Of a stretch of DNA of 64,000 nt, positions 52,431-63,898 are shown in pieces. The DNA comes from Maratus speciosus (taxonomy: Eukaryota; Arthropoda; Arachnida; Araneae; Salticidae), in the NCBI GenBank assembly GCA_963932465.1, contig OZ010788.1, positions 667,576,484 to 667,640,483 of the forward strand. The letters are read 5' to 3'. Both the position numbers and the translations under genes were made by a program. Position 1 is the stretch's first letter, and each line of letters opens with the position of its first letter. A model generated the notes under the pieces. The model did not search any database and was not told the DNA's origin. It worked only from the letters and a program-made list of their open reading frames with translations.

Positions 52431-55349
52431 GTATTCACAAACTGTTCCAGAAAATGTAATTTAATATTATTAATCTAAATTTCCAGTTTCTATCTCAATG
52501 TTAAAAAAAAATATTTTCTACTTCCTATTATATAAGTGCCATGTAATAAATTTTTATATTCAAAGTTTCTACAAGAACATAGTCACTAATTAAGATAAAT
52601 ATGCTTTTTAATACAAATTTTATGAAGATAAAAAGTTCTTATGTAATAGTTAACGATATAAACGAATAATATCTACTTGTAAGTAAGTTTTAAAAAAAAA
52701 CCCATGTCTAACATGTAACAATAAATCAACTGTCACGTATTTTATTCCTATGGGAAGTACACTTCCCTGATAGAAATCTTTCACATATTTCTTATCGTAG
52801 TAATGGAGAATATATTTTTTTAAATAATTGAATATGCATATTCTACTGACAAATTTAACTGTTTGATTTCTTGTAAAACAAGTTCCGTTTGAACCACTAT
52901 ACAACGAAAATATAAAGAGCATCGTTTGAACGAATATACAATGAAAGTATAGTGTACATATTTTGGACGAATTTACGAAGAACATGTAAAGTTCATCTTT
53001 AGAACAAATATACAACAACACTGAATTCGGACGGTTTTTAGAATATAATAATGAAAGTGTACACAACAAAATTCCACAGAACGTATTAATGAAAATTTGT
53101 GAACGCAAGTATAAAAACGACGTATAAACAAGCATACAAAAACAAAGTACGAACGAGAATATAAAAACCACGTATAAACGAGTATACATTAAAAAAAAAA
53201 GGTATGAACTAGCCGAATATATAAGAAATGTAAGAAAGAACGTATAAAAAGCAATGTAATAAGCAAACAATTCTATGTTCGTTCTTTTTAAGTTATTTTA
53301 GAACTTTAGATTTTATTTAGATTTACTGATAATAATAATAATAATAATAATAATAAGATAATAATACTGATAATATTATTATTATCAGTATAATTATATT
53401 ATTAATGTACAATATAATTATACTGATAATAATAATAATAATAATTCACAAAGTGCTCCAGAAAACTTTTTTTGAAATTATTAATCGAAATTTCTAGATT
53501 CTATCTGACTTAACGTTTAAAAAAAATATTCCGTGTGACCCGATATACAACGAAAATATAAAGTACTTTATCGTTTGACTGAATATACAACGAAAGTACA
53601 CAGCTTTTAAACGAAATTACGAAGAGCATGTACAGTTCATCTTTAGAAAAAATATCCAACGAAAGTTTAAAGAACAGTACTCGAACGAATATATAATAAA
53701 AGTGTACAGAGCAAAATTCTACAGAACATATTAACGATAAAAAATATTATTAATTCTAAATTTCCAGAATTTCAATGTTCCAGTCACTTAATGTTAAAAA
53801 ACATATTTTCCACTTCCTATTATTATACAAGTGACATGTACTAAATTTTCATAATCAAACTTTCCACAAGAACATTGTCACAAATTAAGATAAATATGCT
53901 TTTTAACTAATATTTTATGAAGATAAAAATGTCTTATGCAATAGTTAACGATATAAACGAATAACATCTAGTTATAAGTAAAAAAGAATCATGTCTAACA
54001 TGTAATAATAAATCAATTGTCCTGTGTTTTATTCCTATAAATCTTTTACATATTTTTTATCGCAGTAAAGGGAAAATATATATATATTTTTTAATAATCG
54101 TATACGCATATTCAGTGACGGAATTAATTGTTTGATTTCAATTACAGCAAGTTCCTTTTGAACCAATATACAACGAAAATTTAAAGGGCATCGTTTGGAC
54201 AAATATATAATGAAAATATAATGCACATATTCTGGACGAATACGTAAAGTTCATCTATAGAACAAATACACAACGAAACAGTATTCGAACACTTTTCAGA
54301 ATATATCATGAAAGTGTACAAACAAAATTCGACAGAACATATTAATGGCAATTTCTGAACGAAAAGAAAGAAAGTTAGAAAGTAAGTAAGAAAGAACGTA
54401 TTAAGAACAACATAATAAGCAAATAATTCTGTTGTCGTTCTTTTCAAGTTAATTTAGAACCTTCGATTTTATTAACATTTACTGATCATAATAATAAGTA
54501 TTCATAAACTGTTCCAGAAAACTTATTTTAATGTTATTAATCTAAATGTCTAGTTTCTATCTCACTTAATATAAGAAAAATATTCCATGTGAGCCAATAT
54601 ACAAAGAAAACATAAAGTACATCGTTTGACTGAACATACAAACAAAATGTACTACTTTTCAACGAAAGTACGAATAAAGTGTTAAGTTCATCTTTAGAAC
54701 AAATCCGCAACGAAAGTGTAAAGAACAGTAATCGAACGCTTTTTGAATATATAATAAAAGTATACAGATCAAAATTCGACAGAACATATTAACGACAAAA
54801 AATATTATTAATCTAAATGTTCAGATTTCACTTTCTGTTTAAAAAGATATTTTCCAGTTCCTATAATAACAGTGTCATGCACTAAATTTTCATAATCAAA
54901 CTTTCCACTAGAACATTGTCACAAATTAAGACAAATATGCGTTTTAACTCATATTTTATGAAGATAAAAAGTTCTTATGTAATAGTTAACGATATAAACG
55001 AATAACATCTAGTTATAAGTAAAAAAGAATCATGTCTAACATGAAATAATAAATCAACTGTCACGTGATTTGTTCCTAAGGGAAGTGCACTTCCTAGTTA
55101 GAAATGTTTCTCATGCTTCTTTATCTAAGTAAAAAAAAATTTCTTTTTGTGTTATAATCGAATATCTATATCTAGTTGATAGAATTAATGATATAATTTC
55201 ACGTAAATCCAACTCCATTACAGCTAGTCTGATGAGGAGAATATGTTTAAACTAAACGAAATGAGAATTTTATGTTTTTGTGTTGAGTTCATCGTTCTTA
55301 AATTCAACTCAAAAATACTCCAGAATGGAATGTAGAAAACATAAAGACC

Positions 55350-55448
55350 TATTTTTATATTGTATTCGCACCACTACTTTTAAAATATAAATTCTTTAGT
55401 CAATTTGTCTGTCACGTGAAGCTAAATTGTAGTTGAATGATTTTTGTT
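55350..55448 (+). mobile_element. Family C MITE fragment
   Basis: TATTCGCACCACTACTTTTAAAATATA matches the family C core; ends not identified. Confidence 0.45.
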
Positions 55449-55659
55449 TTAACCCCTTGAGGGGTACCGGTATATATTATATACCACCTACGATTAATGA
55501 AGTTTTACACCAGAAAAATTTTATTAAATTTTACTTTTCTAACTTTGGTGGGAAAAAACCGTAAAATTGCTTTTACGTATTTCCAAATAGAATTTTTCAA
55601 AGATTCCGGTGGGAATTCAGCATTTCACAAACGTAATTGCTTGCCCCTCAAGGGGTTAA
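55449..55659 (+). mobile_element. TTAA-flanked MITE, family A
   Basis: TTAACCCCTTGAGGGGTACC at left, TTGCCCCTCAAGGGGTTAA at right. CACCAGAAAAA at 55508, ATTCCGGTGGGAATTC at 55602. 211 bp. The 73-codon frame at 55497 is spurious. Confidence 0.88.
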
Positions 55660-55680
55660 GAAATTTGTGCGAAAAAGAAC

Positions 55681-55915
55681 TTAACTCCTTGAGGGTCTTT
55701 AAACACTTTCCGGCATAGACAAATTTTGTTGTAAAATGATGAAATCATCGACTGACACCGGAATTTACATTCGACTTTTTTAGAAATTGTAAACTTGTTA
55801 CTTTATACTTTCATGGTTAATGCAAAATTTTATTAAAATATTCTTGGTGCCGTTTGCAAGTTTGGAATTAAAATTAAGTATCCCGACCCGGGCATACTGC
55901 GTCGGAAAGAGTTAA
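55681..55915 (+). mobile_element. TTAA-flanked MITE
   Basis: TTAACTCCTTGAGGGTCTTT at left, ACTGCGTCGGAAAGAGTTAA at right; GACACCGGAATT at 55755 and CTTGGTGCCG at 55846. Its right TTAA is the left TTAA of the next element. Confidence 0.7.
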
Positions 55916-56108
55916 CCCCTTGATTTATTATATCCCACCTAATTTTAACAAGATCGCACCAGAAACTTTTAACTAAATTTTATATGTTTAACTTTGGGGA
56001 TAAAATGTTAAAATATTACTTTTCCTTATTTAAAAATAAAATTTTTCGATTATTCCGGTGAGAATTGAATATTATAGAGACATTATTGCTTGCCCCCTAA
56101 AGGGTTAA
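55912..56108 (+). mobile_element. TTAA-flanked MITE, family A-like, abutting
   Basis: TTAACCCCTTGATTTATTAT at left, TTGCCCCCTAAAGGGTTAA at right; GCACCAGAAACTTTT and ATTCCGGTGAGAATT inside. 197 bp. Confidence 0.8.
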
Positions 56109-57939
56109 AAATGAACGTCCGTGGCAGGACCGCAAACAGCATGAAAGACAAAAATTATTTGATATATTCAGAGGAAAACTAAATTAAGATAACTAATGAG
56201 CACATAATTATCCTTCTATGAAGCCAAAACAAGATGTTTGCCAAAAATGTTTTCCCATGAAAATATGACAAAAATGTTTTTAAAAATCTCACGGTAGCTT
56301 TTATACACAATTACTTTAAAACTTTTTATACATAAATGGATGAAAATTACTGTACGACTAGCAATCATACAATAAAGAAAAGCAGTATCAAACGTAAGTT
56401 TCCAGTAAATTATTCGAATTTAGTCCGCCAAAAAACATTAATAAGAATCTTTAAAAGCAAGGACGGCGTACTGGATACGCTATTCACCGAAAAAGCAGCT
56501 GTGAATTCAAAACTAATTATGTGATTAACACAAGCACTTCATTTACCCTCGTCACAAAGCCTCTTTAGTGTTCAACAAACTTTTATACACATATCTTTCC
56601 ATAAGTAGAGCTGGAAATTTTCTGTAATGCCAGTATTTTTTTAAGATAAATTTTTACAGAAATTCTGCGTTAAATAAAGCGGTATTTATCTATATATAAA
56701 TATTCGTATTCAAAAATCCTTAGGGTTGGCATATGTGCACGTGGGGTGTAAAAAAATATTGATAATCTGAATTTAAGCTACATCAGGGATGGAAATTATG
56801 CACAGGATTCGTATGGTTCCTAAATTTTTATACCAGTATTTTCGTTTAATAATCATCCTCTTATTAAATCGCAGAATAACTTTATTGAAAAACTAGTATA
56901 AAAATATAGAAACGCGCATGCTCTCCGCATAATTCGCATTCCACATTCCAAGAAAAAAATAACCATAGAAAATCGTAATCATATGATATGCTATGGCAAG
57001 ACGAATGTTTGTAGTAAATTATCTAAATTTAATCTAGTAAATATGATTTATTCCGGACATACTGAAAAAACATGAAAAGTAAACGAACATTTGTATAATG
57101 AAAACTTTCATACACCAATCCTCCAAACGAAAAAAAAAAAAAAAAAAAAAAAAAAACACTTCCGTAAAAAAAGGGAGGGAACTTTCACCGAAGTTGCAAT
57201 TAGTAATTTATCTTTTTAAGCCTTAGTACCGCTTGCTTCCGAAGCTGTCAAAATCTTCACATCCGAAAGATAATTTCTGCTGGTATTTAGAGAAGAAGAA
57301 TCTTTCTTTTTCAAAAAGCACTTGAAAATTTTTCCGATTTCGACGAAGAAGATTTCTTTTACACAGTAATTACATGTCACGTTCCGTTTGATCTTATCGA
57401 AACAATGTTTAATTATGAAAGTTACACAAAACCTGAAAAATGGGAAGTTTTTGTAAACGGCGAACGAAGGTTTCGTCATTTCATAAATTACCATCATTGA
57501 GAGATTTCTCATATTAGCGTTTGAAAAATAAATGATGTTTTGAGCAACCGGAAAATTCATACCATTATTTTTATTTGGAGAAAAAAAAAATTGCTTCATT
57601 AGCATAATTAGGAAAGATACCGAAAAATGCTATTTTTCTCTTTGTAGGTTAGTTAAGATAAAGGTAATTAAATCTGAGAAAGTATTTGAGGAAATTGGAA
57701 GCAGAACTTAAAAATTGCAAGTTTACTTTCATTTTCTTGAATTTATTGAACGCTGTGAACTTTTTGTCGTGGGTTCACAAATTGGCTGTTTATTTAGCGG
57801 AGATTTGATTTACCAAACGAAGCAGGAAATATGATACAATTTTAGGATTTAATGTCCAATTTTTTAAGCAATAAAGAATTTAATACTATCTTTATGTGCC
57901 CCAAACGTAAACAATATTGTTTGCTTTTGTACAATATCG
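56109..57939. other. Unassigned; weak inverted repeat 56784-56943; A27 run
   Basis: CAGGGATGGAAATTATGC (56784) and GCATAATTCGCATTCC (56927) may be tips of a decayed hAT-like element. A27 at 57130-57156. The 129-codon minus frame 57216-57605 has no recognised domain, signal peptide or repeat support and I do not call it. Confidence 0.35.
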
Positions 57940-58170
57940 TTAAAAATCGAATCGATTGTGTAGGTAAAAGCATGGCGAACAAAGTGTGAGGATCCAAGTT
58001 CATCTGTGCATATGTTAACAAATTCCGCATATATACGGATGATTTAATATCATTGAAAATTGAATCAATTATGTAGGTAAATTTAAAAGCATGGTGAACA
58101 GTGTATGAGGTTCCAAGTTGAACTGTGTATAAGTAGAAAAAAAATCCCGTGTATATACGGGTGATTTTAT
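57940..58170 (+). repeat. Two-unit tandem duplication, ~115 bp
   Basis: GAATCGATTGTGTAGGTAAA... and GAATCAATTATGTAGGTAAA... share AAAAGCATGG(C/T)GAACA, TGAGG-TCCAAGTT and end in small hairpins CCGCATATATACGG and CCCGTGTATATACGGG. Confidence 0.8.
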
Positions 58171-58569
58171 CTGAGATTTCCGTGTTTCAACGAAAACTTT
58201 CTATTTTTGGTGGAAATCGTACATTTTCCAGGAATAGACGAAAAAATTATTTTTTATCCTAACTCATTGAATGTTAAATATGGAAATGTTACTTCCAATG
58301 CGAACAAACGGAAATGTCCCTTTTCAATTCAGAGAAAACGGAAAAATTCTAGTTAAATTTTCGTAAATGATATTTTGGCATATAGGCAAGCCGTTGGATG
58401 AGACCAATTGGTGTATGGTCAGAGTGGTCATTTATTCTCCAATGGCGAGTACCGATGCCAGAAACCGGAGGATGACAAACCGATAAAAAACGGACGTGAT
58501 AATATAAAATACCAATACCTTTTCCGTGTAAATATGCATCAATAGACGTAACCATTATTTAGAAATTTT
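58171..58569. other. Unassigned; no gene
   Basis: AT-rich with repeated CGGAAA-type words; nothing assigned. Confidence 0.3.
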
Positions 58570-58779
58570 TTAACCCTTAAAGCTCCGGCGTCTCTTAGAC
58601 AAATTTTATTCGATCGGCACCACTTTTTAAAAAAAGCAGTTTCATTCAAGTACACAATTTCAAAAATGCTCTGATTAAATAAGGTGAATTTTATTTTCCT
58701 TTATTACTGGTACAAAAAACAAATTTTGCAAAGACTAAGAATGTCTCCGCAGCGGAGCCAACGGAGTGGGAAGGGTTAA
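58570..58779 (+). mobile_element. TTAA-flanked MITE, 210 bp
   Basis: TTAACCCTTAAAGCTCCGGC at left, CGGAGTGGGAAGGGTTAA at right. GGCACCACTTTTT at 58617 and TACTGGTAC at 58706, with GATTAAATAAGGTGA between. Confidence 0.78.
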
Positions 58780-59725
58780 CAATAATTATATTGTTCAAGT
58801 TTTTTTCTAAAAACGGAATGTTCCCTTTTTGAATAGCAGAAAACTTCCATCTGGATAATAGGGAATACCAAAACGAGAGTTTTGTGAAAAAACGAAGAAT
58901 AGACGGGAACATTGCTTCTAGTACATTTTCTGTTTTTTTTGCGAAGTTTTGTTTTACAGTGTAGGTAATTCATTTTTAAAGGCAATATATGTCGCTTATA
59001 TTTTAGAAGTAATTATTTGTTTAAGATTCCGGTCAGTACGTTGATATGTGGTTCAAAAGATTAAATAAAACTGTGGAAAATTGCATGTGTCAGTATCGGA
59101 TTCAGCCATTTAGAGGCCCTTGGACAATTTAAATCTTGAAGATTTCTTTCTCATACCATACTCTCAAAAGCATAATTTAACTTGCAATGATTTGATTTCA
59201 TTTTCAAATTTACAAGTAATTCATATTTTAATAATAGTTGCATTAATTTAATCGCTAATTAATTTAATTTAATTTATATTTTAATAAAATAATTAAAATA
59301 TGTTTTTTAGTTCGAGAGTTCCTTTCCAAATTTGTTGGAAAGTGTTAAAAGAAAGTAACTAATGCTGTCACCGCTGCCATAAATGATTTTTGGTGACCAG
59401 AGTTTTTAATCACTAATATTATGAAAACTAATGCTAGTAAAAATATGAAAATTGGTAGTATTATAGAGAAATGTTTGATAAACACACTGAAGCAGACAGT
59501 TTTTAAATAGAAGAATTGATTAGAGAGCTATTAATTGTTAAATTTGGTGAAAATCATTCCATTGAAAAAGTTTTATAAGAGTAAAAACTATACATAGGAA
59601 TTTAATTATTTTTTCTAAGGATATACATTACTTGTTAGTAAACAAAATCCTATAAATTATGGGGGTTAGGCCGAGATCTAAATAAAAGGAGCCTTATAAT
59701 TTGTAGAATTTTGTCTTCAAACTAC
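58780..59725. other. AT-rich DNA, no gene seen
   Basis: AATTTAATTTA-type simple sequence near 59250-59300. Nothing else recognised. Confidence 0.35.
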
Positions 59726-60181
59726 TTAACCCCTTAACGGCCGCCCTAAATTACGGTTCAAAAATTCAAGTTGCTTATCGGAATAAACTTTTTAAAAAAA
59801 GAAATATTCACCTTATTTAACCCTTTATCTACTGACTGTACTAAGAAAAACATTTTAAATAAAAGATTTGTGTGGGGTTACAAATATTACACAAAATCTC
59901 TATAAATTCAAATTTAATTAATCCTTCTAAGTCCTCCATTCCTTCTAAAATTTGTTAGGCGATTATGTAAATCTTCTAATGTAGTTTAAACAATTCACGA
60001 AAAATGCTTTAGAAGATAAAATTTTCATAAATTTGTAATTCAGTACATAAAGGGTTGATGACAAGTAAAATGATACCAGAATAAAGCCAATTTCACTATT
60101 TTATAAAACTGGTGGGAATCAAACAATCTGAATAAAAGACGCAGCCCGTGAATAACACAGGAGCGAGAATTAAGGGGTTAA
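59726..60181 (-). mobile_element. TTAA MITE, family B, copy 4, split by a nested MITE
   Basis: TTAACCCCTTAACGGCCGCC at left, GAGCGAGAATTAAGGGGTTAA at right. Removing 59821-60058 restores colinearity with 29870-30078 (CCTTATTTAA then TGACAAGTAAAATGATACC). Confidence 0.85.
59817..60058. mobile_element. Nested TTAA MITE, 242 bp
   Basis: TTAACCCTTTATCTACTGAC at left, CAGTACATAAAGGGTTGA at right (TTAA mutated to TTGA). It sits exactly in the central TTTAA of the family B element. Confidence 0.82.
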
Positions 60182-60835
60182 GGATTCACTCGGCTTATAA
60201 TTACAAATGAATGCATCTATCAGCTGTTCAATTTTATACAACATTGAAAAATACAGTCGAAAAAGTAATATGCTTAGTAGATCTCGGCGATTCAACCACA
60301 GTGATATGATACGTTCATAAAAATAAACTGTAGTAAATAATGAACCAATAACACAATGAAATATTAGTAAAATTTCCGTGTTTCTTAAAAGAAAGGAAGA
60401 ATGCGTGAGCCAATTACTGTTTGATTGAAAATGAAAATGAAAATAAAATAATAGCAAAAGAAAAATGAAAGTGAATTCTCCATTCAAGGATGCTGGAGAC
60501 AGGTCATTTAAGCAGGAATTCTTCTACCTCCTATTGTTGCACTTAGTGGCCATTAGTTGATGAATTCCTTAAAGAATTAGAAACCTGACCAGAATAAGTT
60601 CTAAAGCACTACAGAGGTTGGCCCCCGGTTTTCTTCTTCTTTCTTTTTCTTTTTAACACTTTCAACATAGTTGAAAAGGGTTTATGTATTCAGTTTGTCT
60701 TCCGTCTGTCCGTGCTCTAACTCGCGGAAATACAGTGCAATTGGAATAAAATTTACGTATGTTATTGGAGTTTACGATGGCATATTCCGTATTGAAAATT
60801 AAGTGTGTAGCAACTATTGTTTATTTCAAGGGACA
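60182..60835. other. Unassigned; no gene
   Basis: 60650-60780 has a GTTTGTCTTCCGTCTGTCCG stretch followed by ACTCGCGGAAATACAG, a composition often seen near transposon ends, but no element is assigned. The 105-codon minus frame is not recognised. Confidence 0.35.
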
Positions 60836-61655
60836 CTCAAGAATTCCGTTACATGACGGTTTATTGGGGAAAATCGATTGCGGTGTGATTTTAGTGATAT
60901 TGCACTATTTTAAACATATTGAAATTGATATATATCACTGAAGTGTACCACAAGGTTCACACTATAGAACGTGGTTCAAAAGAATTCCGTTACATTACGG
61001 TTTATTGCGAAAAATCGTTTGCGGTGTATTTTAGTTATATTATGCTATTTTAAACATATTGAAATTGATATACATCATAAAGTGTACTAAAAGGTTTACA
61101 CTATAGAACGTGGTTCAAAAGAATTCCGTAATTCCGTTACATTACGATTTATTGGGAAAAATCGTTTGCGGTGTATTTTAGTGATATTACACTATTTTAA
61201 ACATATTGAAATGGATATGTATCACTGAAGTGTACTACAAGGTTCACACTATAGAACGTGGTTCAAAAGAATTCCGTTACATTACGTTTTATTGGGAAAA
61301 ATCGTTTGCGGTGTATTTTAGTGATATTCCACCATTTTAAACATATTGAAATGGATATATATCACTGAAGTGCACTACAAGGTTCACACTACAGGACGTG
61401 GTTCAAAAGAATTCCGTTACATGATGGTTTATTGGGAAAAATCGCTTGCGGTGTATTTTAGTGATATTACACTATTTTAAACATAATGAAATTGATATAT
61501 AACACTGAATTGTACTACAAGGTTCTTCCGTTACATTACGGTTTATTGGGAATAATCGTTTGAGGTGTATTTTAGTGATATTACACTATTTCAAACATAT
61601 TGAAATTGATATATTATCATTGAAGTGTACTACAAGGTTCTTACTATAGGACTTG
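60836..61655 (+). repeat. Tandem repeat, ~140 bp unit, six units
   Basis: GAATTCCGTTACAT begins units near 60841, 60982, 61121, 61269 and 61409; a shortened sixth starts at ~61525. Each holds CGGTTTATTGGGAAAAATCG, GCGGTGTATTTTAGTGATAT, TTTTAAACATATTGAAATTG and ACAAGGTTCACACTATAG. The third has an internal 8-9 bp duplication. Confidence 0.92.
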
Positions 61656-62549
61656 CTGAGCATAGAAATTACAGGTTATTTACAGGTACACACAAAATAA
61701 TTTGGCTACAGAAGAAAATGAACAATAATTGAACTATTGAAGCCTACGGACACTATTTACTGGAAGTGAGATTTCAATTGTGGTATGCGTTTCTAAATTT
61801 AAATATTTTTTTAAATATTACTTGGTGTGTATAAATTCTATATATCCTATACAGGGCTGCATAAAAGTATTCAAAAACATCCGTTAATGGGCGAAAATGG
61901 CTAAATGGAAATGTTCAACTGTGCTCTGCGTTTAACTAATCTAACTTTTACAATAATATATAATATACATATATATTTATAAATAATACACAGGGCTGCA
62001 CAAAAAAAATCGTATATTTTCTAAACTATTCATGGTAATAGCAGAACTCGAGTTTTCAAATACATTATGTGTTTTCTAAATTGTTCATTTAGACATCATC
62101 TTTCATCTTAGTAAACTTTGAAATTTTGATATAGTATTGGGAAACGTGTTGGAAAGTGTTTCATAATCTATACCGTGCGCATGATTTTTAATTCATGTTG
62201 TTTACTTCAGTTCAGTTTTATTTTGTATATAGAACCGAAGAACATATTTTGAAATTTCTTTGTTTTCTTACAAAGGCACAAATCAAATCAGCGAAACATA
62301 AAATCTGTAAATTTGATAATAGTAAATATATTTTTATATATAAAAGATATTAATAGAACTCGAAAAGAAAAGAAAATGGCGGGTTGGTAAAATTCTTCAT
62401 ACATTTTTAGTTCAGAACGGCGTTGCCAGTTTGGCGTCCATTTTTATTGAGAAATTCCGAATTCACACAGGAAATTCTGAAAGAACAATTTTAACTTTAG
62501 CCTTTTCAGGGGGAAAGCACTTCCATTTCTAAAGTGTAGATATGAATGT
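61656..62549. other. Unassigned, with small MITE fragments
   Basis: CAGGGCTGCA(T/C)AAAA occurs at 61853 and 61991. 62413-62500 matches the left part of 26105-26180; 62500-62560 matches the left tip of 18473-18708. No gene. Confidence 0.4.
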
Positions 62550-63500
62550 GACTTATAAAAGAAAAAAAAATCGAATATGCACAGCAGTATAAAATAAACA
62601 TCGTCTCTTAAGCACAATTATAACAATTGAATGAAGAGCAAACAGAAAAATGAAGCATTCTCAAATCGTCGTTTTCAACCAAGGAGGAAATAAGACAGTC
62701 TGTTACTAAAGAATTCTAGCTTTTTTGGTTTCAAGAAATAATAATTCTCTAATTAGAAAATAGTCTTAGTTGTTTATAAGTTTTTTTTTATGTTATCTTT
62801 GTCAAAAGGAAAATTTTGCTAAATAGATAATTTCGTAAAGCGAAATTCGCTAAACAGAAGTTCAGAAATTCAAATATGCACAGCAACTAAAATTTCTACT
62901 ACTCACTAAAAAATAGACTATGAAGTAAACACCAAACCTTTGACGAATTTTCGCTAATTTAATGAAAAAAAAAATTAACGAATAAAAATCATTCTGAAAT
63001 CGTCTGTTCCAAGGAGAAAATAAAATAGTCTGATGGTAAAATATTTTTGTTTCTGGTATGATTATTAAACGTAATTTTTTTCCGCAATATCTTCCAAAAC
63101 CTTACAATCTAAACGTTATACTTCGAATATAAGCTAAATTCAATGCGTGACTTATTAAAGACAAAAATTCAAATATGCACATCAGTATAAAATAAACAGA
63201 GTCTCTTAAGCGAATTTTCAACAATTGAATGAAAAAAAAAAATAACATTCTCAAATCGTCTGCTTCAACCAAGGAGGAAATAAGAGAGGCTGTTACTTTA
63301 GAATTCTAGCTTTTTTGGTTTGATTAATGAATACATTCCTTCATTCATCAGTATTTTACAAATGCTAACTCTTCTGAATGTAATGTAAAAATATACTTCA
63401 AAAATAAACTTTTTTTCTAAATTTGATATGCGACTTATTAAAGAAGGAAATTCAAATATGCACCGAAACTGAAATTTCGATTCGTTTTTGCAAAGAACAC
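62550..63500 (+). repeat. Tandem repeat, ~299 bp unit, alternating types
   Basis: AAATATGCAC recurs at about 62572, 62871, 63170 and 63453. Units 1 and 3 share AGTATAAAATAAACA...CTCTTAAGC and ACCAAGGAGGAAATAAGA, TAGAATTCTAGCTTTTTTGG-like text; units 2 and 4 share CAACTAAAATTTC/AACTGAAATTTC. Confidence 0.8.
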
Positions 63501-63898
63501 GCGGCGTTTGAAGAAAATTCTTTTCATTCATTTCAAAGACAAGCGAATTAAATTTAAAATGAAATTGAAATTTATTCAGAAATAATTTTATTCATGAATT
63601 TCGAACGCTTCTTTTGCTCCGAAAAACAACAAACAAAATTTCAGTTTACTGAACATCGGAAATAATAAAACTGAATACGATAAATTCCTTTCATTATTCA
63701 AGTAAAGATATTCACATGCTTCATGAAATTTTGTAGTTAGAAAATTTTGACAGTGAAGTTTTAGAAAAAGAAAATTTGTGAATAATATTAGGCAAAAATG
63801 AAGATATGAACGATTAATCACTTTATTCGCGAAAATTATTAGTTTACAGTTATAGAGTAATTCGATACTCACGTTTTTTTTTTTTTTTTTTTAAGAAT
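63501..63898. other. Unassigned; T19 run
   Basis: AT-rich; T run at 63874-63892. The 94-codon minus frame is not recognised. Confidence 0.3.

Larger units (their letters stand above)
50271..55230 (+). repeat. Array of mixed repeat blocks, ~5 kb
   Basis: Block 1 (AAGTGCCATGTAATAAA, TATTTTATGAAGATAAAA, ATAGTTAACGATAT, AATAAATCAACTGTCA, GGAAGTGCACTTCCTA) occurs near 50381, 52534, 53829 and 54870. Block 2 (ATATACAACGAAAATATAAAG, ACGAAGA-CATGTA, TTCATCTTTAGAA, AAAATTC-ACAGAAC) occurs near 51235, 52890, 53550, 54165 and 54595. Block 3 (CGTTCTTTTTAAG, TTAGATTTTA, then ATA/GAT triplets) separates them. Frames in the array, up to 206 codons on the minus strand, only reflect repeat structure. Confidence 0.75.

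Noticed and set aside
52650..53270. 206-codon minus frame, the longest outside the jockey element
   Set aside because: It runs over recurrent repeat blocks with Phe/Tyr/Leu-rich low complexity; stops appear in parallel blocks nearby. No domain seen.
57216..57605. 129-codon minus frame
   Set aside because: Possible by chance; no recognised domain and no codon-use or splice evidence. Transcript data would be needed to revive it.
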